Source: Clostridiales bacterium
GTDB taxonomy: Bacteria; Bacillota; Clostridia; Lachnospirales; Lachnospiraceae
Direction: 5' to 3'
Length of the DNA stretch: 7,738 nucleotides
NCBI GenBank assembly: GCA_021199135.1
Contig: JAJQIQ010000117.1
Location: 1-7,738 of the forward strand
In this document: positions 1 to 6,915 of the stretch, piece after piece
Layout of the letters: each line of letters opens with the position of its first letter
How positions within the stretch are numbered: position 1 is the stretch's first letter
Notes under the pieces: generated by a model
The model's database searches: none
What the model was told of the DNA's origin: nothing
Seen by the model: the letters and a program-made list of their open reading frames with translations, nothing else
Translations under genes and position numbers: made by a program

Positions 1-1013
1 ATGAACGAGGTGTTCTCGCCGATGCCCGCGGTGAAGGCGATCGCGTCGACGCCGTTCATCGCCGCGACATAGGAGCCTATGTACTTCGCGACGCGGTAGG
101 CGAAGACCTCACAGGCGTCGATCGCGCGCTCGTTGCCCTCGTTGCAGGCCACCTCGAGGTCCCTAAAATCGCTCGATACGCCGGAGAGCCCCTCGACGCC
201 GGATTTTTTGTTGAGCACGCTCATGACGCCGGCGATGTCGAGATGTTCCTTCTTTGCGATGTACTCTACGATCGCCGGGTCGATGTCGCCGGAGCGGGTC
301 CCCATCACGAGGCCCTCGAGCGGCGTGAGGCCCATCGAGGTGTCGACGCACTCGCCGTTTAACACCGCGCTTATCGACGCGCCGCCGCCGAGGTGCGCGA
401 CGATGATCTTTGAATTTGTTAAATCAAGATTTAAGAATTCGGCGCAACGCTTTGAGACGAAGCTGTGGCTCGTCCCGTGGAACCCGTAGCGCCTGACCTT
501 GTAGTCCTCGTAGTAGCGGTAGGGCAGGCCGTAGAGGAAAGCCTTCCTCGGCATCGTCTGGTGGAACGCCGTGTCAAACACGCCGACCATCGGCACGCCC
601 GGCATGAGCTCCTCGCAGGCGCGGATCCCGATGAGGTTCGCCGGGTTGTGGAGCGGCGCGAGCTCGTTGCACTCCTCGATTTCCCTCAGCACCTCCTCGG
701 TGAGGATCACGGATTCCGAAAAGTTCTCCCCGCCGTGCACCACACGGTGCCCCACCGCGTGAATCTCGGAGAGCGATGAAAGCGCCCCGCTCTTTTCGTT
801 TACGAGCTTATCGAGCACCATCCGGATGGCCTCCTTGTGCGTCGGCATCGGCGCATCCTCAGTCTCCTGGTCAAGCCCCGTCTTCTGGTAGACGAGCCTC
901 CCGTCAATCCCAATCCTCTCGCAGATCCCCTTCGCGAGCACCTTCTCGGTGTCCGAGTTGATGAGCTGGTACTTGAGCGATGAGCTCCCGCAGTTGATTA
1001 CTAATACATCCAT
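1..1013 (-). CDS. ackA: Acetate kinase, C-terminus cut by window edge
   Basis: Acetate kinase transfers phosphate between acetyl phosphate and ADP, making ATP and acetate in the cytoplasm; it is the last step of the Pta-AckA route in fermenting anaerobes. The first 337 codons are visible, and the family is usually about 400 residues, so roughly the last 60 are off the left edge. Seen: the N-terminal signature VINCGSSSLKY (residues 5-15, with N7), the GHRVVHGG block (88-95, R90), D147 in VFDTAFHQ, H179 in YGFHGTSH, AHLGGGAS (206-213), R240 in MGTRSGD and FTAGIGEN (327-334). These match the substrate-binding and catalytic positions known for the family. The ATG at 1013 is preceded by GAGGTGA, and MDVLVINCGSSS is the normal family N-terminus. 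The gene lies 75 bp downstream of an ABC permease; pta is not in view. Identification is secure. Confidence 0.97.
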   Translation of the reverse strand, partial: MDVLVINCGSSSLKYQLINSDTEKVLAKGICERIGIDGRLVYQKTGLDQETEDAPMPTHKEAIRMVLDKLVNEKSGALSSLSEIHAVGHRVVHGGENFSESVILTEEVLREIEECNELAPLHNPANLIGIRACEELMPGVPMVGVFDTAFHQTMPRKAFLYGLPYRYYEDYKVRRYGFHGTSHSFVSKRCAEFLNLDLTNSKIIVAHLGGGASISAVLNGECVDTSMGLTPLEGLVMGTRSGDIDPAIVEYIAKKEHLDIAGVMSVLNKKSGVEGLSGVSSDFRDLEVACNEGNERAIDACEVFAYRVAKYIGSYVAAMNGVDAIAFTAGIGENTSF

Positions 1014-1019
1014 TCTGTT

Positions 1020-1072
1020 CACCTCATGAAATTATGCTTAAAATGATAACGCGGATTTCCCCGCTTGCGCAA
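1020..1072 (-). promoter_or_regulatory. ackA ribosome binding site and possible promoter
   Basis: On the minus strand a TATCAT hexamer (1048-1043) lies 18 bp after TTGCGC (1072-1067), a plausible but imperfect sigma-70 type promoter. It would give a leader of about 20 nt before the GAGGTGA site (about 1026-1020) and the ATG at 1013. The spacer also holds a small GC-rich inverted repeat (GCGG..CCGC) that could weakly terminate transcription from the upstream permease. The ribosome binding site is convincing; the promoter is a guess from hexamer similarity. Confidence 0.4.
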
Positions 1073-1088
1073 TCTAGATTCCATCATA

Positions 1089-2288
1089 CTATTTGCAGTG
1101 CCTAAAAGTCAAGTTTAACCTTGAGATTCTTTCTTTTTTTTTGCCAGACGCGACATTTTCTGGCAGAATCAGGGCTATCAATATGACTGCCGCCGCATAG
1201 ATGGCCATGTGCGCGGTCGCCACGATGCTGTACGTGCCTTTCAGGTAGTGGTACGTGGGCAGCAACGACTGCACGAGCGGGAGGCTGCCGATGTCGATAA
1301 AGACTGGGCTAAGCGCCGCCGAGATGATGAGCAGCAGGGGGATGATGGCTCCGAGGCCGCGAATGGGGCGGACGATCACGGCAAGGATTGAGCTAAAGCC
1401 CGCCACCGAGAGGACGTAGAGCACCATTCGGAAAAGCTCGCCCCAGCCTCCCGTGAACGTCCCGGTGAAGATCATCCCGATATACGCCGCCAAGCCCGCG
1501 TCCGCCGTCGCCGTGAGGATGTAGAAAAACCTAAACGCGCTGCCGCAATTTACATTCGTCCATGAAAAAATCCCGTCCTCGGCGTCCCTGCGGTAGAACA
1601 TCGCCGCCGCCAGCCCGCACAGCAAAACGAGGAGCGCGAGCATCCCGCGCATGGGCGAGGTGAGGTATGATGTCCCAGACACATTTTCCGACTCCTCCGT
1701 GACTTTGGTTCCGTCCAGGTAGGCGTAGCTTATCAGGTTCCCATCTACCTGCCACATTTCGTAGAGCTCCGCGAGCCGCTCCCCCAGCGCATCGCCCTGC
1801 TGGATGCGGCCGTCGGACTCGAGCGTTTTAAGCGCGACCTCATGCGAAATCCGCCCGTACAGCGCGCCGTAGACCTGCTCCCGCGCAAGGCGCACAAGCC
1901 CCTCGTCCTTCCGCTCAAATACCGTGACGACCGCATCCCCGTTGCCGCGCACGTAAGCCCTCACCGCCGCATCGAGATCGTCCGGGAAAATCCACAGGCA
2001 GTCCGCATTCCCCGTGCGCACCTTCTCTTTCGCCCCTTCAATGTCATAGACCTGCTCGTAGCGCACGGAGCCGTCCTTGTCCGTAAAATAGTCCACCACA
2101 GCCTGCGAGCCCTCATCGTCGCCGCAGTACATCAGCACGGTCATCACGCCCGCATCTTGCGATGAAATGAGGCGCATCCCGATCACCAGAAACGGCGTCA
2201 GGCATAGCAGAAACGTAAAGACATATTTTTTTATGAACCTCTTGTTTAAAATCGCATAAAGCCGCAGTCCACCGCGCAGCCTCCCCAT
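1089..2288 (-). CDS. ABC-2 type transporter permease (second subunit)
   Basis: A 399-residue membrane protein, probably one half of the transmembrane channel of an ABC-2 exporter. Seen: one hydrophobic segment near residues 23-42, a soluble hydrophilic domain of about 170 residues (43-212) presumably outside the membrane, then about five more segments (near 213-232, 255-277, 284-306, 311-332 and 358-376), ending in a basic tail (SGKKKERISR). This layout, TM1, large loop, then five clustered TMs, is typical of ABC-2 permeases. The ATG at 2288 was chosen because it lies 1 nt after the stop of the previous permease, so translation is probably coupled; the open frame runs back to 2357 but that would overlap the upstream gene. 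It diverges from its neighbour, which suggests a heterodimer. The loop has a few acidic stretches but no recognised catalytic motif. Substrate unknown. Confidence 0.85.
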   Translation of the reverse strand: MGRLRGGLRLYAILNKRFIKKYVFTFLLCLTPFLVIGMRLISSQDAGVMTVLMYCGDDEGSQAVVDYFTDKDGSVRYEQVYDIEGAKEKVRTGNADCLWIFPDDLDAAVRAYVRGNGDAVVTVFERKDEGLVRLAREQVYGALYGRISHEVALKTLESDGRIQQGDALGERLAELYEMWQVDGNLISYAYLDGTKVTEESENVSGTSYLTSPMRGMLALLVLLCGLAAAMFYRRDAEDGIFSWTNVNCGSAFRFFYILTATADAGLAAYIGMIFTGTFTGGWGELFRMVLYVLSVAGFSSILAVIVRPIRGLGAIIPLLLIISAALSPVFIDIGSLPLVQSLLPTYHYLKGTYSIVATAHMAIYAAAVILIALILPENVASGKKKERISRLNLTFRHCK

Positions 2289-2289
2289 G

Positions 2290-3519
2290 TCACACCCCCA
2301 CTTTTTTGCGCCGCACAAATGCCGCCAGCGCGACGAACAGGGCCGCATAAATGACAAGGAACGCCGCCCGATATCCGATGTCGCCCGAAAAAATCACGTC
2401 ACCCATGTACTCCATCCCGATTCCTGTCGGAAGGACTTTCGCCAGCGCGCGGACTACCTTCGGGAAATAACCAATCGGATAGAAGCATCCCGAGAGGTAC
2501 CCGAGCACGATCGCTCCCGCGAAATTGCACAAAAGCCCCGCCACAAGGCTATCCGTGAGCGCGTACAAAAAATATATGAGCGCGGCCGAGCACAGCAGGA
2601 CGGGCCAGTCCATGAGCCAAAACATCGGCGTTATGCCGAGAATGCCGTAGACCGAAGTCCCCGCCGCCACGCATATCGCATAAAAAATGGCGACGATCCC
2701 TGCCGCGCTTGAAAAAAGCAAGATAAAATGCGCTGCAAACTCTGCCACGGGCTGCGCCCACGAAGACAGACCGCGCGACGCCAAAAGCCGCGCCAGCGAG
2801 TAGTCCTTCTTTATGAGGAGCGGTGCGCTGTTCATGCCCCAGAGCAGGGCAAAGAGCACGGCTGCGGAGCAGGCCGCAAACTGACCCGCAGTAAGCTCCC
2901 TGGCCCCGTCCACCGTCTCCACGTCAAAAAAATCCTCCCTCGAGAGCACCTCGGAGAAATACGCCGCGTCGGCGGCGAGGGAAGCCTGGTATAGCTCCTC
3001 GCCCTCCAGGCCATTCTCGCCGTAAATCTCCTCGACGCTCATGCTCCCGGCCTGCGTCTCCGTGATTATCGAGGAGAGCGCGTCGGCAAACTCGCGCAAA
3101 AGCATTGCGGCCACCCCGGTCTTCTCCGAGTCGGTCACTACCGTCACCTTCAAATTTTCTCCGGTGTATATCGACATCAGAAAACCGTCCGGGACGACCA
3201 CATACGCGCTCAGCTTGCCGCTCATGAGGTCGGCCTTGGCCGCATCCTCGTCATCCTCCTGCAGAAATTCCACCGAAAAACGCGAGGAGTCGTACGACTC
3301 GATCAGTGAGATCCCCATGGCGACTATTCGGTCCTCCTCGTCGTCGACGATGCCGAGGCGAGCCCTCTCAAGCGACGCGTCCGATTCCCCCAGCCTAAGC
3401 TGCAAAAATATGAGCAGGGCAAACACGGCAGCGAGCGCAAGCGTCATCCCGAATATTACCGGGAACGCCCGCAGTGCCTGCCATAGCCTTACTTTTAAAT
3501 ATTGCCAGAAAAATAGCAT
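2290..3519 (-). CDS. ABC-2 type transporter permease (first subunit)
   Basis: A 409-residue permease, the likely partner of the next gene in one ABC-2 exporter. Seen: TM1 at about residues 20-40, an acidic extracytoplasmic domain at about 41-209, then TM2 near 210-232, TM3 near 258-287, TM4 near 300-322, TM5 near 325-348 and TM6 near 383-402. The stretch GCFYPIGYFPKVVRALAKVL (344-363) resembles the conserved FxP...lP region between the last helices of ABC-2 permeases. Between TM2 and TM3 is a cytoplasmic loop (SAPLLIKKDYSLARLLASRG, 231-250) that would be expected to touch the ATPase. The ATG at 3519 follows the ATPase stop by 15 nt, with GGGGA as ribosome binding site. The protein ends in RRKKVGV, and its stop is 1 nt from the next start. 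What is exported (lipid, peptide or drug) cannot be told from the sequence. Confidence 0.87.
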   Translation of the reverse strand: MLFFWQYLKVRLWQALRAFPVIFGMTLALAAVFALLIFLQLRLGESDASLERARLGIVDDEEDRIVAMGISLIESYDSSRFSVEFLQEDDEDAAKADLMSGKLSAYVVVPDGFLMSIYTGENLKVTVVTDSEKTGVAAMLLREFADALSSIITETQAGSMSVEEIYGENGLEGEELYQASLAADAAYFSEVLSREDFFDVETVDGARELTAGQFAACSAAVLFALLWGMNSAPLLIKKDYSLARLLASRGLSSWAQPVAEFAAHFILLFSSAAGIVAIFYAICVAAGTSVYGILGITPMFWLMDWPVLLCSAALIYFLYALTDSLVAGLLCNFAGAIVLGYLSGCFYPIGYFPKVVRALAKVLPTGIGMEYMGDVIFSGDIGYRAAFLVIYAALFVALAAFVRRKKVGV

Positions 3520-3534
3520 GACTGTCCCCGCCCG

Positions 3535-4212
3535 TCACAAAAGTGACGCCAGGCGCGCATCGTCCCCGTCGTAGTCGTAGGGGCAAAGTGCGCCGTCCTT
3601 CAGTATGTGCCACTCGTCGCAGAGCCGAAACTCGCCCGCGTCGTGCGTCGCCAGCAGCGCCACGCCGCCCCGCCCCGTAAAATCCTTGATGTAGCGGTCA
3701 ATCTGCTCCCGGCACACCAGATCGAGCGCGGCGGACGGCTCGTCCAAAAGCAAAAGCTGCGGACCGTGCGATACCGCGCAGCTTATGCAGAGGCGTTTTT
3801 TCATGCCGCCGGACATCTTTTTTGGCGGGACGCGCAAAAAGGCGTCCACGCCCATCATTGCGGGAACGCCATTTATTAAATCCTGTTTTAACTTTTTAAC
3901 ATCATCCCGGTACCAAAATTTCAGGTTGTCCCAGGCCGTCAGCTCCTCCATGAGCGGCAAGCCCTGCGGCACATAGCCCACCACACTCCTTCTTTTCGCG
4001 CGGTCTGAGAACAGGTCGGCTCCATCCCACAGGAACTCGCCAGCATCCGGCGCAAGAACCCCGGCCAAGACAGACAGAAGCGTCGACTTCCCACAGCCGT
4101 TCGCGCCCAGGATGCCGACGCAGCACCCGCGCTCCGCCTCAAGCGAGACGTCCCGGAGCACCTGTTTTTTCTTGAAATTTTTTTTTATGCCGCAAAGCTT
4201 AAGACAGGCCAT
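3535..4212 (-). CDS. ABC transporter ATP-binding protein
   Basis: A 225-residue nucleotide-binding subunit that powers the two permeases encoded just after it. Seen: Walker A GANGCGKST (36-44), Q-loop Q83 in YVPQG, signature MSGGMKKR (133-140, with Met for the usual Leu), Walker B LLLLDEP (153-159), D-loop SAALD (160-164) and H-loop H190 in LATHD. All residues needed for ATP hydrolysis are therefore present. The single domain and short helical region fit the exporter-type ATPases paired with ABC-2 permeases. The frame is open back to 4350, but the ATG at 4212 gives the canonical start (MACLKLCGIKKNF) and has GGTGAGG just ahead of it, overlapping the stop of the zinc-ribbon gene. The gap to that gene is 7 nt, which implies co-translation. 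The C-terminal 25 residues (DGALCPYDYDGDDARLASLL) are short and acidic, with no added regulatory domain. Confidence 0.95.
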   Translation of the reverse strand: MACLKLCGIKKNFKKKQVLRDVSLEAERGCCVGILGANGCGKSTLLSVLAGVLAPDAGEFLWDGADLFSDRAKRRSVVGYVPQGLPLMEELTAWDNLKFWYRDDVKKLKQDLINGVPAMMGVDAFLRVPPKKMSGGMKKRLCISCAVSHGPQLLLLDEPSAALDLVCREQIDRYIKDFTGRGGVALLATHDAGEFRLCDEWHILKDGALCPYDYDGDDARLASLL

Positions 4213-4219
4213 CTCATCC

Positions 4220-6037
4220 TCACCAGTAGAGCATGTACTCCATCTCCTCTTCGAGTTCGGAGAGGAGGTCGGACGGCAGGCCAATTTCCCCGAGAATGTC
4301 AAAAAGTTTCTCGTAGTCGAGGCCGTATATGTACTCGTCAGCGTCGTCAATGCCGTACACGGTGTCCGATGAGCCCGGCGCGCTGACGCTGGCCGTGCTC
4401 TTGTACGACGTGTCGAATGAGAGGGACCCGAGCGGGGAGCCGTTCAGCAACAGGGACATCTCGGCGCTCATCCCCGACGATGAGCCCTGCGCCGTGATCC
4501 CGAACGATATCAGGCTCGCGTAGGTCCCCAGGTACCTGCTCCCCAGGCTGACCGTGAACGTGCCGTCGAGATAGCCGTTTTTGAGCTTGTCCCGGTCGAG
4601 GTCGCTCACGGATATGGTCGCCAGCGCCTCCGCCTCGTCCTCGGAGGAGGTGATGTCGCCGTCGTAGATTTTGTATGCGCCGGACAGGCTTTTATTCGTC
4701 TTTATGCCGCTGCCGGAAACCGAGACGGCGTCATAGCCGGACCCGGCCACGAGCTCGAGTGCGAACTTATTGCCGGACAGCGGCTCCTTGTATGAAAAAA
4801 TCTGGTACTCCTCTCCCCAGTCATCGTCCACGTAGCTTACGGTGCGGCCGATGACCTCGTTTCCCTTGCCGATGTATACCTGCATCTTGAGGTACTCGCT
4901 GTCGCCGTAATAATATGAGTCCGACAGGTCCTCCTCAAGCTCATCCAGCGCGTCCAAAAGCTCCCCGTACAGCTCGTCGCCCTCGAATTCCCTGTAGCCC
5001 GACATGAGTTCCATATCGTCGGCCAGCTGGTCGCAGATGGACTGAAGCTCCTCGTCGGACTCGGCCAGCTTTTTTATGTCGCTGACCATGTTCGCCACGT
5101 CGGACATGGTTATCTTTACCGTGAGGACGGTGCACTTCTCGGACACCCCGTTCACCGTGAGCGTGTCACTGGTCTTTGAAACCATCTTTACGTCCGCTAT
5201 CGCCGCGTAAGCATATTTCAGGACGAGTTTTTTGAGCGAGGAGGAGTCCGGGAAATAGTCGGACAAATTCAGCTCCCCGTCCGCAAATGCCGACGCGTCC
5301 ACACCGTAATCATCACCGGCGAGGTCAACCGTCAGGTAAGCGCCCGAGAGCTCCGGAATCTGCAGGTAGAGCTGCGACGCGTCGTCGATGTATCCCGTGA
5401 ACGTCAAAAGGTCACTGCCGCCCGCCGCCAGCGCTATCCGCATGTCTGAGGAGGACGCGCCCGACTGGCGGTCAAAGGACAGCCCGATATCCTTGAGGTT
5501 GCTCAGGTCCATGTCCGCGTACGACGACAGGAGCGAGAGGCCGGAGCTGTCGATGGAGAGCTCCGCGTCCACGTGCATCCCGCCCGTTTCCACGGATTTC
5601 TGGGCCGAGGCGGCGTTTCCGTACCAGTTCGACAGGTCGCCCGCCTTGTCGTCGAATTCTTTCTTATCGACATAGGCATAATATGCCTTCGCGGAGCCGA
5701 AATGCTTCAGGAAAAATCCCGTCGTCGCCCCCGAGACCACCGACGCCGCCGCGACCACCACGACAACGACCACTACCGCCGCTGCCGCGATCGGCCACTT
5801 CCTTCTCTTCTTCACCGGCTGGGGCGCGTAATATCCGCCCACCGGCGGCTGCGCGTCAGCGCTTTGGTACGCCGCATTTGCATCGGGCTGCGCGGTCGCG
5901 CCCTGGTTCACCGCTCCTGCCTCGGGCTGCGCGTCCTCGGCCTGGTTTGCCGCAGTCGGCGCAGATACCGGAGCTCCGCAAGCGTCGCAAAACGCCGAGC
6001 CCTCCGGGATTTCCTTCCCGCAATTTGTGCAAAACAT
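4220..6037 (-). CDS. Zinc-ribbon membrane protein with large extracytoplasmic domain
   Basis: A 605-residue protein, first gene of the ABC operon. Domains in order: a zinc ribbon at 1-21 with four cysteines (C3, C6, C17, C20); a flexible linker rich in Ala, Gln and Pro (22-74); a basic patch VKKRRK (75-80); one very Val/Ala-rich transmembrane helix (about 82-102); and about 500 residues presumably outside the cell. The outer part is Ser/Asp-rich and looks beta-rich, with an acidic helical stretch at about 320-375, two cysteines (C302, C335) and an acidic end (LSELEEEMEYMLYW). The orientation follows the positive-inside rule, which puts the ribbon in the cytoplasm. The ATG at 6037 has a perfect AGGAGGG 7 nt upstream. 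I recognise the architecture, zinc ribbon plus TM plus ectodomain, as common in Firmicutes but cannot name a function. Its place ahead of the ATPase suggests an accessory or sensor subunit of the exporter. Confidence 0.85.
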   Translation of the reverse strand: MFCTNCGKEIPEGSAFCDACGAPVSAPTAANQAEDAQPEAGAVNQGATAQPDANAAYQSADAQPPVGGYYAPQPVKKRRKWPIAAAAVVVVVVVVAAASVVSGATTGFFLKHFGSAKAYYAYVDKKEFDDKAGDLSNWYGNAASAQKSVETGGMHVDAELSIDSSGLSLLSSYADMDLSNLKDIGLSFDRQSGASSSDMRIALAAGGSDLLTFTGYIDDASQLYLQIPELSGAYLTVDLAGDDYGVDASAFADGELNLSDYFPDSSSLKKLVLKYAYAAIADVKMVSKTSDTLTVNGVSEKCTVLTVKITMSDVANMVSDIKKLAESDEELQSICDQLADDMELMSGYREFEGDELYGELLDALDELEEDLSDSYYYGDSEYLKMQVYIGKGNEVIGRTVSYVDDDWGEEYQIFSYKEPLSGNKFALELVAGSGYDAVSVSGSGIKTNKSLSGAYKIYDGDITSSEDEAEALATISVSDLDRDKLKNGYLDGTFTVSLGSRYLGTYASLISFGITAQGSSSGMSAEMSLLLNGSPLGSLSFDTSYKSTASVSAPGSSDTVYGIDDADEYIYGLDYEKLFDILGEIGLPSDLLSELEEEMEYMLYW

Positions 6038-6043
6038 ATGTTT

Positions 6044-6050
6044 CCCTCCT
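6044..6050 (-). promoter_or_regulatory. Ribosome binding site of the zinc-ribbon gene
   Basis: AGGAGGG lies 6 to 7 nt before the ATG at 6037. It is the strongest Shine-Dalgarno match in the window and fixes the start of the first operon gene. No clear -35/-10 pair is visible between 6051 and 6145, so the operon promoter is unresolved. Confidence 0.85.
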
Positions 6051-6081
6051 ATTTAATCAAACTTAACCAAACTTCGGCCAT

Positions 6082-6108
6082 GCCCGGTCCCTCGGGCGCT
6101 CCCGCGCC
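6082..6108. terminator. GC-rich competing hairpins after the HEPN gene
   Basis: Two overlapping small hairpins share the same bases: GCCCG (6082-6086) with CGGGC (6093-6097), and GGCGC (6095-6099) with GCGCC (6104-6108). They lie between the HEPN stop and the zinc-ribbon gene. Neither is followed by a T-run on either strand, so intrinsic termination is unproven. They could act in attenuation because only one can form at a time. Confidence 0.3.
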
Positions 6109-6141
6109 TTGAGAAACCAGAACGAACACAGTAGTTCTCAA
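6109..6141. repeat. 7-bp inverted repeat downstream of HEPN
   Basis: TTGAGAA (6109-6115) and TTCTCAA (6135-6141) are exact inverted copies separated by 19 nt, starting 5 nt past the HEPN stop codon. This may be a protein-binding dyad or the base of a transcript-end structure. Nothing in the sequence says which. Confidence 0.4.
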
Positions 6142-6145
6142 TATT

Positions 6146-6397
6146 TCAGTTTTCACCATATGTAGCTAGAATTTCTGTCGCCCACTGTAAAATTTCACTT
6201 GCATATTGAATGGCCTCGTCAGCATGTCTATCCTCAAGAAACAACTCATTGGGATACCTAACTGACACGCCATACGGTGTTAGCGTATCAGCGTAATCAT
6301 AAAATTTGTTTTCTATATCAACCTTATCTTTTAAATGCTTAGCCACTCCCAAATCAGTAACCGCCATATCATGCCACTCTTTAGTTTCCGGCATCAT
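6146..6397 (-). pseudogene. HEPN-domain toxin remnant with internal deletion
   Basis: This would encode 83 residues of a HEPN-domain protein, the usual partner of an MNT nucleotidyltransferase in toxin-antitoxin pairs; HEPN proteins are typically RNases or targets of the nucleotidyltransferase. The N-terminal helix is present (KEWHDMAVTDLGVAKHL, 6-22) and so is the C-terminal part with the family's RYP and final helices (VSVRYPN 44-50, then HADEAIQYASEILQWA 58-73). The block normally between them, about 45-50 residues with the Cys/His-Gln-Gln-Ala-x-Glu-Lys helix and a following His-Asp-Leu, is absent. The two parts join in frame near residue 22 (about 6331). Family length is about 125-135 residues. 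The start at 6397 (or 6394) overlaps the end of the nucleotidyltransferase gene by about 15 nt and has GGAAGGGGG upstream. The frame is intact, but the product probably cannot fold or act as a HEPN protein. Confidence 0.7.
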
Positions 6398-6701
6398 AGA
6401 GCAATACCCCCTTCCTATATACTTCATTCTCTATAGAGGGGATTTCTTTCCGTTCCTCAAACCTGCTTCGCGTCCCAACCAGAATATCCACCGGATGCCT
6501 CTTCACGCTGCGAACTGCTTTATATGCCTTGACAGTCTCTGATGCGAGATCGTTGATTTCATCTCTAACAACAATATAAAAATCGAAATCGCTCTCCAAA
6601 TCATATGAATTGTCGGCATACGACCCAAATAGATATATCCTCAACGGCAGAAGACTATCTACAAAAAGAGTTTTCAATTCCTCAATTTCTTTCATAGGCA
6701 T
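6381..6701 (-). CDS. MNT-type nucleotidyltransferase (antitoxin-like)
   Basis: A 106-residue minimal nucleotidyltransferase of the DNA polymerase beta fold, class MNT. In HEPN/MNT modules such proteins neutralise the HEPN partner; in characterised MntA/HepT pairs this is by adding AMP. Seen: the motif FGSYADNSYDLESDFDFYIV (25-44) with G26-S27 and the metal-binding Asp pair D38 and D40, plus a third carboxylate D72 in VDILV. All catalytic positions are therefore kept. The frame is open to 6800, but that start overlaps the -10 box at 6797-6792, so it would not be on the transcript. MPMKEIEELK at 6701 gives the normal N-terminus; a second ATG at 6695 is also possible. Its 3' end overlaps the HEPN start, the usual coupled arrangement. 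Its base composition is clearly AT-richer than the flanking operon, suggesting acquisition. Confidence 0.85.
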   Translation of the reverse strand: MPMKEIEELKTLFVDSLLPLRIYLFGSYADNSYDLESDFDFYIVVRDEINDLASETVKAYKAVRSVKRHPVDILVGTRSRFEERKEIPSIENEVYRKGVLLYDAGN

Positions 6702-6769
6702 ATCAAATGCGCCCCTTTTTTTAATGACCTTATTGCGCTTCTCATTTTTTTCACGGTAGCATTGACCAT
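6692..6769 (-). other. Possible 25-residue leader ORF or coding remnant
   Basis: A small open frame in the leader of the nucleotidyltransferase encodes MVNATVKKMRSAIRSLKKGA plus five residues. Its TGA overlaps the second possible ATG of the downstream gene as ATGA (6695-6692). No good ribosome binding site precedes it. It is strongly basic and could form a helix. The frame continues upstream without a stop to about 6793 (VAEEFLEM), which reads like protein, so it may be the tail of an older truncated gene rather than a working leader peptide. Confidence 0.25.
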
Positions 6770-6791
6770 CTCTAAAAATTCTTCTGCAACC

Positions 6792-6820
6792 ATTATACAT
6801 GGTCTCATATTCGGTGTCAA
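6792..6820 (-). promoter_or_regulatory. Consensus sigma-70 type promoter for the MNT/HEPN pair
   Basis: On the minus strand TTGACA (6820-6815) is followed by exactly 17 bp and then TATAAT (6797-6792). Both hexamers match the bacterial consensus at all six positions. Transcription would start near 6785, about 85 nt before the nucleotidyltransferase ATG at 6701. This rules out the longer open frame starting at 6800. Confidence 0.8.
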
Positions 6821-6839
6821 ATATTTTGTCGCATTCCGT

Positions 6840-6892
6840 CTACGGCGAAGAACACGTAAAGCCAGCCGACAGCAGCACCCGCCTCGCCGTAG
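6840..6892. repeat. 9-bp inverted repeat next to the promoter
   Basis: CTACGGCGA (6840-6848) and TCGCCGTAG (6884-6892) are exact inverted copies 35 nt apart. The left copy lies 20 bp upstream of the -35 box. The right copy also forms the inner hairpin of the next structure, so the two pairings compete. This marks the change from the AT-rich MNT/HEPN segment to the GC-rich hairpin region. Confidence 0.6.
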
Positions 6893-6915
6893 GCGACTTA
6901 AAATGCGGGTGCTGC
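6872..6915. repeat. Nested hairpin with 11-bp stem
   Basis: GCAGCACCCGC (6872-6882) pairs perfectly with GCGGGTGCTGC (6905-6915). Inside the loop a second stem forms: TCGCC (6884-6888) with GGCGA (6892-6896), loop GTA. No T-run follows on either strand. The structure abuts the next, longer palindrome and shares its last base. Confidence 0.8.

Noticed and set aside
2289..2357. Upstream start for the second permease at 2357
   Set aside because: It would add 23 residues that overlap the coding end of the first permease and do not resemble a permease N-terminus; the ATG at 2288 is coupled to the upstream stop.
3041..3574. 177-codon open frame on the plus strand
   Set aside because: It lies antisense to the first permease and the end of the ATPase, which have clear family motifs, and its Ser/Arg-rich product resembles no protein I know.
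4213..4350. Upstream start for the ATPase at 4350
   Set aside because: The extra 46 residues overlap the end of the zinc-ribbon gene and precede the canonical ATPase N-terminus; a good ribosome binding site sits before 4212.
5573..6112. 179- and 127-codon plus-strand frames
   Set aside because: They are antisense to the start of the zinc-ribbon gene and Arg/Pro-rich, as expected of the complement of GC-rich Ala/Val codons.
6702..6800. Longer nucleotidyltransferase starting at 6800
   Set aside because: Its ATG would sit at the -10 box of the consensus promoter and so not be transcribed from it; the added residues are not like the family.
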